Under the pieces are notes generated by a model. It saw only the letters and a program-made list of their open reading frames with translations. It searched no databases and was not told where the DNA came from. Below, in pieces: positions 42,081-50,881 of a stretch of DNA of 64,000 nt; position 1 is the first letter of the stretch; each line of letters opens with the position of its first letter. Position numbers and translations under genes: made by a program. Source of the stretch: Ilumatobacteraceae bacterium (GTDB lineage: Bacteria; Actinomycetota; Acidimicrobiia; Acidimicrobiales; Ilumatobacteraceae); the NCBI GenBank assembly GCA_033344875.1, contig JAWPMO010000001.1:1823595-1887594 (forward strand), in the 5' to 3' direction.

Positions 42081-43445
42081 ATGACGGACTTGCCAGCGGT
42101 TGGGAAAGGCGACCATGGGGCGCCGCCGGCGTCCAAGTCCCCGGCCGCTCCGACGATGGCTCGAGCGGGCTCGTCGCTCGGCGTACTGCCCATGCGCGAC
42201 GACGACCACCGAGCTGGCGCTGTCTTCTGGTTGTCGGAACCGCTGACGCAGCCGTGGGACGTCAACCTTCAAGACGACGCGACCGGCCGTCGCGTGGCGC
42301 AGATCGTCGGCTTCCAGGGCCGACCACACCTCGTCGTCCGCCTTTGCGATTCTGCGTCGGGGTACGCCGCCGCGCGCCGCGCGTCCCTGCGCGCCGTGCA
42401 GCGAGTGCTCGACGTCTTGAGCGTCGTGTCGCCAAGCCATCTCCAACTGCGAGCTCTGCGGGGCGAGCAAGAGCACCTGGTCTGGTGGGAGTCCAAGGAG
42501 TTGGGGCACGTACTCCGCTGCACCGTTCACGGCTACCTGGATCACGAAATGGTGACCGCGCCGCTCCAGCGGATGGCGGAGCAAGTACGCGCGGCCATCC
42601 CCCCTGAACTCATCGCGCCGGCACCTAAGCCCCCCGATTGGCACCCGAGCTTCCGCTACTTCCGAGCCGCGCAATGCAGCGACGATCTTGCGAACGCGTT
42701 CCGCAACATGTACCTCGCTCTGGAATCCGTGCTCGACGCAGTGGTTCCGAAGGCTGGATCGGGGCTTGATGAACGTCACTGGCTGAAGGCTGCGCTCGAG
42801 GCGACGGTGCCCAGCTGCCAAGTCGCGGAACGGTTCGCGACCCGATCAGCATCGGGCTCAGCCGTCGATTTCGTCATCTCGATCTATCAGGACAAGCGGC
42901 TACCCACGTTCCACAGCAAGGCAGGCGCCGGGAGTCGGCTTCCCTTCGTCGAAGACGACGAGCGCCACGGTGAGCTGGAGCAGGCGTTCACAGATCTGTC
43001 CGACCTCTACCTCGACCTCGCCCGTATCCACCTGGGAGCCGACCGCCGCGTGGGAACGATCCTTGCCAGGGGAGGATGGGATCTGCTGACCAGCAATCTG
43101 TTCCTCGGTGCGACGGATCTCTACGTCACGACCGACGATGCTCCGATCGAGGACCGCGTGGACGACACGGAGCTGAATCCCAGAAACGCTGCGGTACACC
43201 TCATGCGCACTCGGAACGCCACCAGGTTGGAGGGGCCGTTCGACCGGGTGTTCATCGGCAAGTCGCGACCAGGCGACGCCGGCCACCCAACACCCGTTCA
43301 CGGCTGGACGGTGTCGGTGCGAGGCGAGCCCTTCTCCGGCGGCACGTTCGAGGCTCCACTTCACCTTGACGGAGTCGACCAGCTCCAGCTCGTGGTCGGC
43401 TACTCGTACCAGCGACCCGACTTGCGGGCGACGTTCAAGAGCTAG
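42081..43445 (+). CDS. Cargo protein of unknown function, HEPN-like central region
   Basis: 454 aa, soluble. No catalytic signature is certain. The central part (SFRYFRAAQCSDDLANAFRN, then MYLALESVLDAVVPK) has the helical pattern of ApeA/HEPN-type defence proteins, but I see no clear R-x4-6-H motif. The C-terminal ~110 residues are beta-rich (VFIGKSRPGDAG, GWTVSVRGEPFSGGTFEAPL). Codon usage is less GC3-extreme than in core genes. The next gene begins 41 bp later, so they may be co-transcribed. Confidence 0.7.
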   Translation: MTDLPAVGKGDHGAPPASKSPAAPTMARAGSSLGVLPMRDDDHRAGAVFWLSEPLTQPWDVNLQDDATGRRVAQIVGFQGRPHLVVRLCDSASGYAAARRASLRAVQRVLDVLSVVSPSHLQLRALRGEQEHLVWWESKELGHVLRCTVHGYLDHEMVTAPLQRMAEQVRAAIPPELIAPAPKPPDWHPSFRYFRAAQCSDDLANAFRNMYLALESVLDAVVPKAGSGLDERHWLKAALEATVPSCQVAERFATRSASGSAVDFVISIYQDKRLPTFHSKAGAGSRLPFVEDDERHGELEQAFTDLSDLYLDLARIHLGADRRVGTILARGGWDLLTSNLFLGATDLYVTTDDAPIEDRVDDTELNPRNAAVHLMRTRNATRLEGPFDRVFIGKSRPGDAGHPTPVHGWTVSVRGEPFSGGTFEAPLHLDGVDQLQLVVGYSYQRPDLRATFKS

Positions 43446-43486
43446 AACTGACGACAAGGACGCGGGTGGTGGGCGACAATGGTGGG

Positions 43487-44311
43487 ATGGCCGGTCACCA
43501 GATCGACAACCCAACCAGGACGAAGCTGGAGAAGCTGTTCGACATGTCAGGTGGGTACGTCCTCGACTTCAGCAACGCTTCGTTCGCTGCGTTCGTCGAG
43601 ACGTGCCTCGGGTTTGATCCGTACGATCGCTACGACGGCTCCAAGGCAGCCATCCTGCGGAAGATCTGGATCTCGGAACCCTGGCCGGACGTTGCTCGAC
43701 TCAATCGCGAACTGCTTGAGCACTGGCATCTCGAGAAGCTCGCCGGCGATGTCGAACTCACCCCGTTCGAAGCACGCGCGTATGAGGGGTTGTCCGCCGC
43801 GTTCGCGGAGAACGAATCGACAGTGTCGGCAGACACGTTGACCTTCTTGGAACGCGACCTCTCGAAACTCGACCTCCGCTCGCTACCGGTCGAGCTGACT
43901 GCTGAGAAGATTGTCCGCGCCCGCCTCGACGAGATCGAACGCTGCATGTCATCGGACGCGCCGCTCGCGGTGATCTTTCTCGTGGGCAGCACCCTTGAGG
44001 GCCTCCTCATGGAGCTGGCGCTGGCGAATGCCGCAACCTTCTCCGCGAGTTCGTCCGCTCCGAAGGTTCGGGGGAAGACGAAGCCGGTCGGCGAGTGGAC
44101 TCTCGCCGAGCTCATCGCCGTGTCGCGATCGCTGGGATTCGTTGGCGAGGACGTGCTCAAGCATGCCGACCACGTTCGCAACTTCCGCAACTACATCCAT
44201 CCTCGACAACAGATGCACGAGAACTTCGAACCGCGGATGATGACTGCGCAGATCGCCCGCCAGGTCCTGCTCGCTGCGCTCGGCGACCTGAACAGCCTTG
44301 CGGAGCGGTAG
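43487..44311 (+). CDS. AbiJ-like protein with C-terminal HEPN nuclease motif
   Basis: 274 aa. The N-terminus KLEKLFDMSGGYVLDFSNAS followed by FAAFVETCLGFDPYDRYDGS resembles the small N-terminal domains of abortive-infection AbiJ proteins. The C-terminal helical domain contains LVGSTLEGLLMELAL and HADHVRNFRNYIHPRQQ, where RNFRNYIH fits the HEPN R-x6-H ribonuclease signature. Such proteins act as RNA-cleaving effectors in phage defence. The assignment is by motif, not search. It lies between two unknown cargo genes. Confidence 0.75.
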   Translation: MAGHQIDNPTRTKLEKLFDMSGGYVLDFSNASFAAFVETCLGFDPYDRYDGSKAAILRKIWISEPWPDVARLNRELLEHWHLEKLAGDVELTPFEARAYEGLSAAFAENESTVSADTLTFLERDLSKLDLRSLPVELTAEKIVRARLDEIERCMSSDAPLAVIFLVGSTLEGLLMELALANAATFSASSSAPKVRGKTKPVGEWTLAELIAVSRSLGFVGEDVLKHADHVRNFRNYIHPRQQMHENFEPRMMTAQIARQVLLAALGDLNSLAER

Positions 44312-44375
44312 GGCGTCGGCGAGTGCCGGGTCCTGAGCGCTGACCCGTGACTCCGATGCGACGTACGGTGCGGTC

Positions 44376-45110
44376 ATGACGTCCGATAGCAGCAGTCGAG
44401 GCCCCGACCACGCGTTCGAAGCTCAGCAGGCAATCGGACCGAGCCTCAAGCGCATCAGCGAGGAGCCGACCGCGCGCGGGTTCGGAGGTGTCGCATTGAC
44501 CATCCACACGAGCGGGGGTGACGACGGTGAGAACGACCCGCGCGAGGAAGCCGAGATCGTCGAAGCTCTGACCGCGAGCGGTCTCGACGTGCGAGCCGAG
44601 CCGACGGGCGTCGGGTGGGGCGGTGACTCAGGGGCGTTGACGGTCGTGCTTGAGTCCCTCGCCGCGGTGGGGACTTACGGCGGCGGAGCCGTCTTGTCGT
44701 GGCAGGCGATCAAGATGTCGGTGAACTCGCTGGTGTCTGCTCTCCGAACGATCGCCGGGCGGTCGGCCCACGTCCACCTCTCGCTCGGCGCCATGACGTA
44801 CCTCTGCCTCGCCGATCTCCACGACCTCGTTGGCGAGGAGTTCGAAGGCGTCCGCCTCGTCCACGCAGGCGAGTTGAATCCAGCGCTCGGATCGACACTC
44901 GGCTACTCCGGGGCCGGTGAGCTCTACACGGTGCTCTTGGTGAACCGAAGAAGCAGTTGGCTGTATCTCGTCGATAGCAACGGGCATCTGCTTCATCGCA
45001 GCGAAGGCCATCCGCCGCAGTTCGGGATGTACTCCATCGCTGGCTATTTCGAAGACATGACTGAACAGGCACTGCCGAAGATCTATGACTGGACCGTCGA
45101 GGAACCCTGA
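44376..45110 (+). CDS. Cargo protein of unknown function (possible EACC1-like domain)
   Basis: 244 aa. Residues ~38-125 have a pattern of one strand, an acidic linker, then GWGGDSGALTVVLESLAAVG and SWQAIKMSVNSLVSALRTIA. This vaguely resembles effector-associated constant component (EACC1) adaptor domains. The C-terminal ~110 residues (YLCLADLHDLVGEEFEGVRL, SSWLYLVDSNGHLLHRSEGH) look like a separate alpha/beta domain. No catalytic residues are recognised. It lies 64 bp after the AbiJ-like gene. Confidence 0.65.
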   Translation: MTSDSSSRGPDHAFEAQQAIGPSLKRISEEPTARGFGGVALTIHTSGGDDGENDPREEAEIVEALTASGLDVRAEPTGVGWGGDSGALTVVLESLAAVGTYGGGAVLSWQAIKMSVNSLVSALRTIAGRSAHVHLSLGAMTYLCLADLHDLVGEEFEGVRLVHAGELNPALGSTLGYSGAGELYTVLLVNRRSSWLYLVDSNGHLLHRSEGHPPQFGMYSIAGYFEDMTEQALPKIYDWTVEEP

Positions 45111-45232
45111 CCTCGCGCATTGCGACGAGCACCGCCTCCGAGGAGGTGACACGCACCAGCACGCGGGCCTCTCGTACCCAAAGGGCCAAGGCTCGATGGA
45201 ACGGAGACCCGCTGCGTACGGCAGATGAGAGT

Positions 45233-47200
45233 ATGGCGGACATGAGCATTGGCGATGACCTTCCTCGACGCGGCCGGAGTCACGTTCTGGAGTCGGTGTC
45301 GGAACGAGCTTTCGCCTGGGCGATGCCGGAGCAGTGGATCGAGACGAAACCCGACAAGGACTACGGGATTGACCGCCACATTGAGGTGTTTGAACTCGAC
45401 CCAGGCAACCCGGGTTCGGCCGTTCCAACGGGCTTCGACTTTGGCGTGCAGTACAAGGCCACCGACGACGAGACCGCTCGGGCGATGAGCGTCGGGATCA
45501 GATGGTCAACCCTGCACTACTGGTGGCTGAAGCCATACCCAGTGTTGGTCGTGCGCTATCGCGCTGACACCGATTCGCTCTATGGCCGATGGGCTCACAA
45601 CCGCCCCAACGACGTGGAGAACGGTCTCCAGGCTCAAGCCTGGTTCCACTTCGATGACCGCCACCTGCTGACCAATGGTGGCGATTGCTGGGACGCGCTT
45701 GTCGAGGACGTCCGATCCTTTCGAGATGCGCGGGAGCGCTCCGTAGAACTCCCGCTCGAGCTGTCATTGATCGGCGATCGTTGCCAATCGTCGACCGCTG
45801 CGCGGATCAACGCTGAGCTGCGCGCTCGCATGAACGGCGACGAGGTGCTCATCGTCCCGGACCGTACAACGGAGCCGAGGTTCACGGTCGACGATCATCG
45901 CTCCGGAGCGAGCCTCGGTGGGCCGATCGGTGTCTACTTCTATGGTGAGCAGCCCGACCCAGCTGATGCAGCCACGCTGCTGCTATCGCTTGCACTGTGC
46001 TTCGGTCGCATGGGGAGATGGACGGAGGCCCTCCGGATTCTTCGCAACTGCCGCGACGCCGCACCACTCAACGATCCCGAGTGGCTCACACTCGCGGCGA
46101 CCTTGAGCGCGACCGGAGGCGATGCAGGACTCGGGATCGACCTCCTCGAAGACTTCGCACAAGCCCACGGCGTGCATGGCCAGCTGGCAGCCGCCCTCGC
46201 CCGCGTGGTCCACGAGGCCACGCACCCATCGGACAACACGGATCGGTTGATCTCTATTGCCGACCGCTGGATCGAGGCCACGCCCGACGGCGACGACCGA
46301 TCCACGATGTGTTTCAACATGGCGACGATCTGCTCCACAGTGGGGGCGTTCACATCGGCGGTCCGGCTCTTCGATCGATGCCTTCACGAGAGCGACCGCT
46401 ATCTCGGACGCGGCTACTACTGGATCGGCACAGCACGAGCACTCCTCAGCGTCGGCGAAACCGGTCGCGCTGCCCAAGCCTACGAGCAAGCAGCCACGCT
46501 GTCGGGCGATCCGCTGTTGCTCGCAGAAGAACACGCCGAGGCAGCGCTGTTCAGCGGGCACTACGCCGACGCTCGGCAGCTGATCGACGATGTTGTGGCC
46601 AAGCGCGGTGACCCAACGGTCGCAGAGCATCTGCTCATGATCGTGTGTAGCAGCGTGATCGCATTGAGTGACAGTCGCGAACAAAGCCGCGACACGGCCG
46701 CCGCCCTTCAACGTTGGTCGGACACTGGGAGCGATCGCGGCGACTCCCGGTACGACATCACTTCGATCTTGGATCTCGACGGCCTATTCGCACCCGCCTG
46801 GGAGTGGATGACTCAGCACATGCGCGAGTTGCCGACTCACCCAGACACGGCGCTCGTCGCCGCCATCACTGCACGCGATGATGCGGTCGCGTGGGCATCC
46901 GCCCTCGTTGCGGCGCAAGCATGGAACTGGCACGACGAGGTGATGCTCGAGATGATCGCACGGGGCCGAGCATGCGACCATCGGTTCGATCGCATGGCGG
47001 TGAGGACGATTGACGAACTCCTTGCCACCTCCACCGATGGATACATGACGGGAGCCAAGGCCGAGAACCTCTTCCGGCTTCTCGCGACGCACGTACCCAC
47101 CGAGCGTCCCTTCTTCATGCGGTCAGCCGACGATGGCGAGTGGCTCGGCGACTTCGCTGGGTCCACTACCGTTCGCCCGGAGCGGGCTGACGGGGAGTAG
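45233..47200 (+). CDS. DUF4365 nuclease-like protein fused to TPR repeats
   Basis: 655 aa. Residues ~10-170 match the DUF4365 restriction-endonuclease-like fold: WIETKPDKDYGIDRHIEVFE supplies acidic metal ligands and FGVQYKATDDE the Q-x-K motif. From ~220 on there are helical TPR-like repeats (LALCFGRMGRWTEALRILRN, ICSTVGAFTSAVRLFDRCLH, ALLSVGETGRAAQAYEQAAT). DUF4365 domains are common in mobile defence loci. ATG 45233 is used; ATG 45242 is possible. It ends convergent to the relaxase gene with a 31-bp gap. Confidence 0.78.
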   Translation: MADMSIGDDLPRRGRSHVLESVSERAFAWAMPEQWIETKPDKDYGIDRHIEVFELDPGNPGSAVPTGFDFGVQYKATDDETARAMSVGIRWSTLHYWWLKPYPVLVVRYRADTDSLYGRWAHNRPNDVENGLQAQAWFHFDDRHLLTNGGDCWDALVEDVRSFRDARERSVELPLELSLIGDRCQSSTAARINAELRARMNGDEVLIVPDRTTEPRFTVDDHRSGASLGGPIGVYFYGEQPDPADAATLLLSLALCFGRMGRWTEALRILRNCRDAAPLNDPEWLTLAATLSATGGDAGLGIDLLEDFAQAHGVHGQLAAALARVVHEATHPSDNTDRLISIADRWIEATPDGDDRSTMCFNMATICSTVGAFTSAVRLFDRCLHESDRYLGRGYYWIGTARALLSVGETGRAAQAYEQAATLSGDPLLLAEEHAEAALFSGHYADARQLIDDVVAKRGDPTVAEHLLMIVCSSVIALSDSREQSRDTAAALQRWSDTGSDRGDSRYDITSILDLDGLFAPAWEWMTQHMRELPTHPDTALVAAITARDDAVAWASALVAAQAWNWHDEVMLEMIARGRACDHRFDRMAVRTIDELLATSTDGYMTGAKAENLFRLLATHVPTERPFFMRSADDGEWLGDFAGSTTVRPERADGE

Positions 47201-47231
47201 ATCACTGACGCTCTCGCTTCGGCTTGCGCTG

Positions 47232-49889
47232 TCATAGGCCGATACCGAGGTCGGGAGGTTCGGGCCGGACCTCGTGGTGGCGGGCGCCCGTCGCTCGCAG
47301 TTGGTCGCGCAGGTCTCGGTTCGACGGCTGCGGCGCTCGGGCCGGTCCCGCTTGTTGGGCCAGCGATCGACGTTGGGCGATGGCGGGGAGGTCGGTGCGG
47401 TCGAGGGTGACGGCGGTGTTGAGGATGTTGATGGCTTCGGTGAGGTCGTGGGTTTGGGTGACGACGAGGGTGGTGTTGTTGGTGCGGCCGCGGGTCATGC
47501 CGACGTAGAGGTTGCGGCCGCTGGTGGCGTTGGTGGCGAGGGTGATGCTGCGGTCGGCGGTGTCGCCTTGGGCGCCGTGTTCGGTGGTGGCGTAGGCGAG
47601 TTCGACGTGTTGGCGGACGTAGTCGGCGGGCAGGGTGATGGTGCCGTGTCCGCCGAGGCGGGTCACGGTGATGCCGGCGTCGCTGGTGTGGGTGACGGTC
47701 CAGCGGTGGCGGTTGCGGACGTGGTCGCCGGTGGTGGTGCGGAGGCGTCGGTCGTTGTGGCGGGTGGCGACGACGTCGCCGACCATCACGGAACCGCTGG
47801 CGATTCGGGTGGCGGTCACCGTGTCGAGCTCACCAGTGAGCAGCCGTGCGTTCTGGATGTGATTGTTGATGGCGGTGACGTGTTCGTTGCGGGTGGAGGT
47901 GATCGACAGCGTCTCCCCGGCGATGTGCGATTGCTGCCATTGGTGGGCGATGGTGTCGAGGTGTTGGTCGAAGGTGCCGGGTCGGATGCGGCCGAACGTG
48001 GCGTAAGTGGCGAGGGCTCGGCTGTCGCCTGCGCGGAGGCGGAGCGAGGCGGTGGCTTCCCAGGGGTGTTCGAAGCGGTGGAGTCGGTCGAGTTCGACGG
48101 TGCGTCCGGTCTCGCAGAGTTCGGCGAACATGCCGCCGCGGCCGACGGCTTGGAGCTGGTAGGGGTCGCCGACGAGCACGAGCCGCCATTGGGATCGTTG
48201 GGCGTGGTCGACGAGGCGGTCGAGGTCGGCGGTGCGGACCATGCCGGCTTCGTCGACGATGACCGTCGTGCCCGGGCCGGGGTCCCACCACGTGGCGCCG
48301 GCGGTGGGTTGGTCGAGGTCGCGGAGGAACTTGGCGATCGTGTCCGCGGCGACACCGGTCTCGCGGGAGAGGACCGCGGCGGCCTTGCCGGTCGGGGCCA
48401 CGCCGACCACCGGGCGCCGGTGGGTGTGAAGGTCATCGACAGCGGCGGCGAGCGTTCGCGTCTTGCCGGCACCGGCGGGGCCGACGACGAGGACGAGCCG
48501 GTCATCGCCGGCGACCGCCCGGGCCGCGGCGTGCTGGCCCGGGTCGAGGTCGGTGTCGGTGATCGCGGTGGACGGTGCCGGGTCGTCGGACTGGGCGTCG
48601 AGCGCCCAGGTGATGATGCGTTCTTCTTGGGCGAGGACGTGCTCGCTCGTGGCCTGGTTGGCGACCGGTTCGATCAGTAGTGACCGACCGTCAGACCCGC
48701 GCCGACGCGCGTCGGCGATGTTCGGGTCGAGGTCGATGCAGGCGTCGAGCACCGTGTCGGCACCGGCCTCGAGCGCTCGCGCCCAGGTGGTCGCGTCGTG
48801 TCCGGGGTGTGGTCGAGCGGTGCCCGCGAGTGTGCGCAGGACGTCCATCCGGTTCCATGTTGAGCGTCGCTCGGCGAGCTCCTCCAACACCTCGGCGACC
48901 GACATCCCAGTTGTCTCGGCGACATGCTCTCGCGCTGCCGTGCGGACGGAGTCGACGAGGTCGATCGCGTCGCAGCCGACACTCTCGGCTTCTCGGTCCC
49001 ACCGCGACCTCAGATCAGTGACACCGAGCCCGGTCTTATGGTCACGGGTGTCCGCGGCGGCTTCGCGTTCCATCGCCGCGTACTCGCCGTCGGTCGGCTC
49101 ACGACCGGTGCGGCCGATGAAGTCGGCGACCCGGGCGTCCATCTCGACCGCGATCACGTGAGCCCGCTTCGAGAACTGATGCAACAACTCGGTCGGCACT
49201 CCGGCGATCTCGGCCTGGCCGTTCACGATCTCGTCGAACGCCACCCCGTACCGGGTGGTCAGCTCGGCACGCAGCACCGACTGGTACACGTAGCCGAACG
49301 TCTGCTGATACCGCTTCAACACCCGGGCGTCGAGCGCCCACCAGCGGCCGTCGTCGGTCTGCACCTTCGCCGAGACCACGACATGGGTGTGCAACTGCGG
49401 GTCATCGGCACGGCTCGTCGACTGGCGGAACACCGCCGCGGTCAACCCAGCGGTGTCAGGGTGGAGCCGTGTCCCGTTCGAACGGATGCGGGTCGTCGAC
49501 CCGTACTGCTCGATCATCGCCACCGCCGCGTCGACGGCGCGGTCGTGGCACTCGGCGAGACCGTCGTCGCCGGTGAGCGCCCACAGCACCGACAGCGACT
49601 TCGGCGCCGAGAACGTCGCGTCATACCCAGCCACCGCCTTCGTCACGTTGCCGTGCCGATCAACCCGATCCAACAACTCACGCCCGAGGACCTGACCGGC
49701 GACCGGATGCCGGCCCGACAGCAGCAACTCGAGCGCCTCGGTCGACACCTCACCGCCGAGCCCGAACGACGCCGCCTGCCGGCCGGTCCACCGTCCCGGC
49801 AACTCGCCATCGGGCTCGGTCAGGTAGCCGGTGTAGTAGCGAGCCGACGCCCCCGCCGACGCCGCATAGATCCTCGTCACCCGGATCAC
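47232..49889 (-). CDS. MobF-family relaxase/helicase (TraA/TrwC type)
   Basis: 885 aa. The relaxase domain has the N-terminal Tyr region (ASARYYTGYL), YDATFSAPKSLSVLWAL, and the metal triad in SRADDPQLHTHVVVSAK. The helicase half has VVGPAGAGKTRTLAAAV (Walker A), VIVDEAGMVRTADLD (Walker B) and VELAYATTEHGAQGDTADRS (RecD2-like motif). It would nick oriT and unwind the transferred strand, using a helper conjugation system. Start GTG 49889. The length is shorter than plasmid TraA (>1000 aa). Confidence 0.95.
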   Translation of the reverse strand: MIRVTRIYAASAGASARYYTGYLTEPDGELPGRWTGRQAASFGLGGEVSTEALELLLSGRHPVAGQVLGRELLDRVDRHGNVTKAVAGYDATFSAPKSLSVLWALTGDDGLAECHDRAVDAAVAMIEQYGSTTRIRSNGTRLHPDTAGLTAAVFRQSTSRADDPQLHTHVVVSAKVQTDDGRWWALDARVLKRYQQTFGYVYQSVLRAELTTRYGVAFDEIVNGQAEIAGVPTELLHQFSKRAHVIAVEMDARVADFIGRTGREPTDGEYAAMEREAAADTRDHKTGLGVTDLRSRWDREAESVGCDAIDLVDSVRTAAREHVAETTGMSVAEVLEELAERRSTWNRMDVLRTLAGTARPHPGHDATTWARALEAGADTVLDACIDLDPNIADARRRGSDGRSLLIEPVANQATSEHVLAQEERIITWALDAQSDDPAPSTAITDTDLDPGQHAAARAVAGDDRLVLVVGPAGAGKTRTLAAAVDDLHTHRRPVVGVAPTGKAAAVLSRETGVAADTIAKFLRDLDQPTAGATWWDPGPGTTVIVDEAGMVRTADLDRLVDHAQRSQWRLVLVGDPYQLQAVGRGGMFAELCETGRTVELDRLHRFEHPWEATASLRLRAGDSRALATYATFGRIRPGTFDQHLDTIAHQWQQSHIAGETLSITSTRNEHVTAINNHIQNARLLTGELDTVTATRIASGSVMVGDVVATRHNDRRLRTTTGDHVRNRHRWTVTHTSDAGITVTRLGGHGTITLPADYVRQHVELAYATTEHGAQGDTADRSITLATNATSGRNLYVGMTRGRTNNTTLVVTQTHDLTEAINILNTAVTLDRTDLPAIAQRRSLAQQAGPARAPQPSNRDLRDQLRATGARHHEVRPEPPDLGIGL

Positions 49890-49977
49890 AGCAGTTCCCG
49901 ACCGCCCGCGGGCACCTGTCTGTCAGTTCGAGGTTCCGGGTTGGGTGACGTGGGTTCGGTCATGAGGGATCGGCCGA
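49890..49977. other. Possible oriT region upstream of the relaxase gene
   Basis: The 88-bp gap before the relaxase gene contains the palindrome GCCCGCGGGC (49904-49913) and ends in GATCGGCCGATC (49968-49979). MobF oriT sites usually lie next to the relaxase gene and carry inverted repeats. No known nick sequence is recognised, so this is only positional inference. Confidence 0.25.
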
Positions 49978-50397
49978 TCAGGCGTCGAGGGTGAGCGCGA
50001 GTTGGCCGGTCGTGCGGCGGGTCGCGCGCTCGCTGGATGCGGGTGGCCGGGTGAGTTCCGCTGGTGTGGCCGCGGGTGCGACGGTGAGGCAGGCGGCGGG
50101 GACCGCGAGTCGGTAGACGCCGGTCTGGAACATGCCGCTGTCGGCGCGCCGCTGATCGGCCTCGATGACGCCGAGGTCGCGCAGCCGGCGGACGGCTCGT
50201 GCGACGGTGTCCTTCGCCACGCCGAGTGAGTCGGCCAGTGAGCGGATCGACACCTCGGCGACGAGACGATCGGACGGGCCGGTGGCGACGTGCATCATCT
50301 CCTCGAGCACCGCCCACGAGATCGAGCCGACGTAGCGGCGGAGCTCGTGCGCCTTCGGTCCGACGACGATCGACCGGCGGGTCAGCTCAGCGGGCAC
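49978..50397 (-). CDS. Winged-HTH regulator/replication-type protein
   Basis: About 139 aa. The middle has VSIRSLADSLGVAKDTVARA followed by VRRLRDLGVIEADQRR, a winged helix with wing residues like GntR or plasmid replication-initiator domains. The C-terminus is low-complexity. GTG 50397 gives an 11-bp overlap with the upstream excisionase-like gene and has GGGAG six bases before it; ATG 50427 is an alternative. It probably regulates transfer genes of the element. Confidence 0.78.
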   Translation of the reverse strand: MPAELTRRSIVVGPKAHELRRYVGSISWAVLEEMMHVATGPSDRLVAEVSIRSLADSLGVAKDTVARAVRRLRDLGVIEADQRRADSGMFQTGVYRLAVPAACLTVAPAATPAELTRPPASSERATRRTTGQLALTLDA

Positions 50398-50662
50398 CGG
50401 AGGCTCCCGACGTGGGCGCCTCCGCATCGCAGAGCCTCACGACCCGGCCCGTCGTCGCCAGCTCGACGAGCGCCCACCGAGGAACCCGGTAGCACTTCTC
50501 TCCGAACCGGATCACCGGCAGCCCCGACGTGCCGCCCGAGTTCAGATACTCATGGGCGAGCTGGTAGCCGAGCGAGCGGCCGATGCGCAGGTAGTCGGTC
50601 GCCTCTTGCACCGTGAGGAGCTCGCGCTCCCCCGGCCCGGCGACGTGATCCAGCGACGACAT
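50387..50662 (-). CDS. Excisionase/AlpA-like HTH protein
   Basis: 91 aa. LLTVQEATDYLRIGRSLGYQ and LPVIRFGEKCYRVPRWALVE form the HTH_17 (MerR-like) fold of recombination directionality factors and AlpA regulators. It lies on the minus strand with four 10-bp phased repeats 70-110 bp upstream, as in Xis binding arrays. It is not adjacent to the integrase (3 kb away). It could act as excisionase or as transcriptional regulator of the relaxase region. Confidence 0.82.
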   Translation of the reverse strand: MSSLDHVAGPGERELLTVQEATDYLRIGRSLGYQLAHEYLNSGGTSGLPVIRFGEKCYRVPRWALVELATTGRVVRLCDAEAPTSGASGAR

Positions 50663-50733
50663 GGGCCATCTGAATTACACGTCTGGCATTCGCCCGACAA
50701 GGGGCCGCAATCGAGCGCCTCTGGACGGGCTGG

Positions 50734-50776
50734 CACCAGTGGATACCAGCGCACACCAGAGGACATCAGTGGACAC
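50734..50776. repeat. Four 10-bp phased iterons
   Basis: CACCAGTGGA, TACCAGCGCA, CACCAGAGGA and CATCAGTGGA follow each other without gaps, then a partial CAC. The period equals one DNA turn, so all copies face one side of the helix. They lie in the 219-bp divergent gap between the excisionase-like gene and the DUF2071 gene. Confidence 0.8.
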
Positions 50777-50868
50777 GAAACGGACGGTCGCATGTGACGA
50801 ACGTCACTGCGCGTGCGGCTGTCCCGAGATCGAGGACACGGTCCTCAGACGCGCAGCTGCCTCCCCCG

Positions 50869-50874
50869 TAGCCT
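50869..50874 (+). promoter_or_regulatory. Probable -10 box of a leaderless promoter
   Basis: TAGCCT ends 7 nt before GTG 50882 of the DUF2071 gene, with no ribosome-binding site. Confidence 0.35.
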
Positions 50875-50881
50875 GAACGAC

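Noticed and set aside
47201-47231. Terminator between the DUF4365 and relaxase genes
   Set aside because: Partial complementarity only; I could not build a convincing stem.
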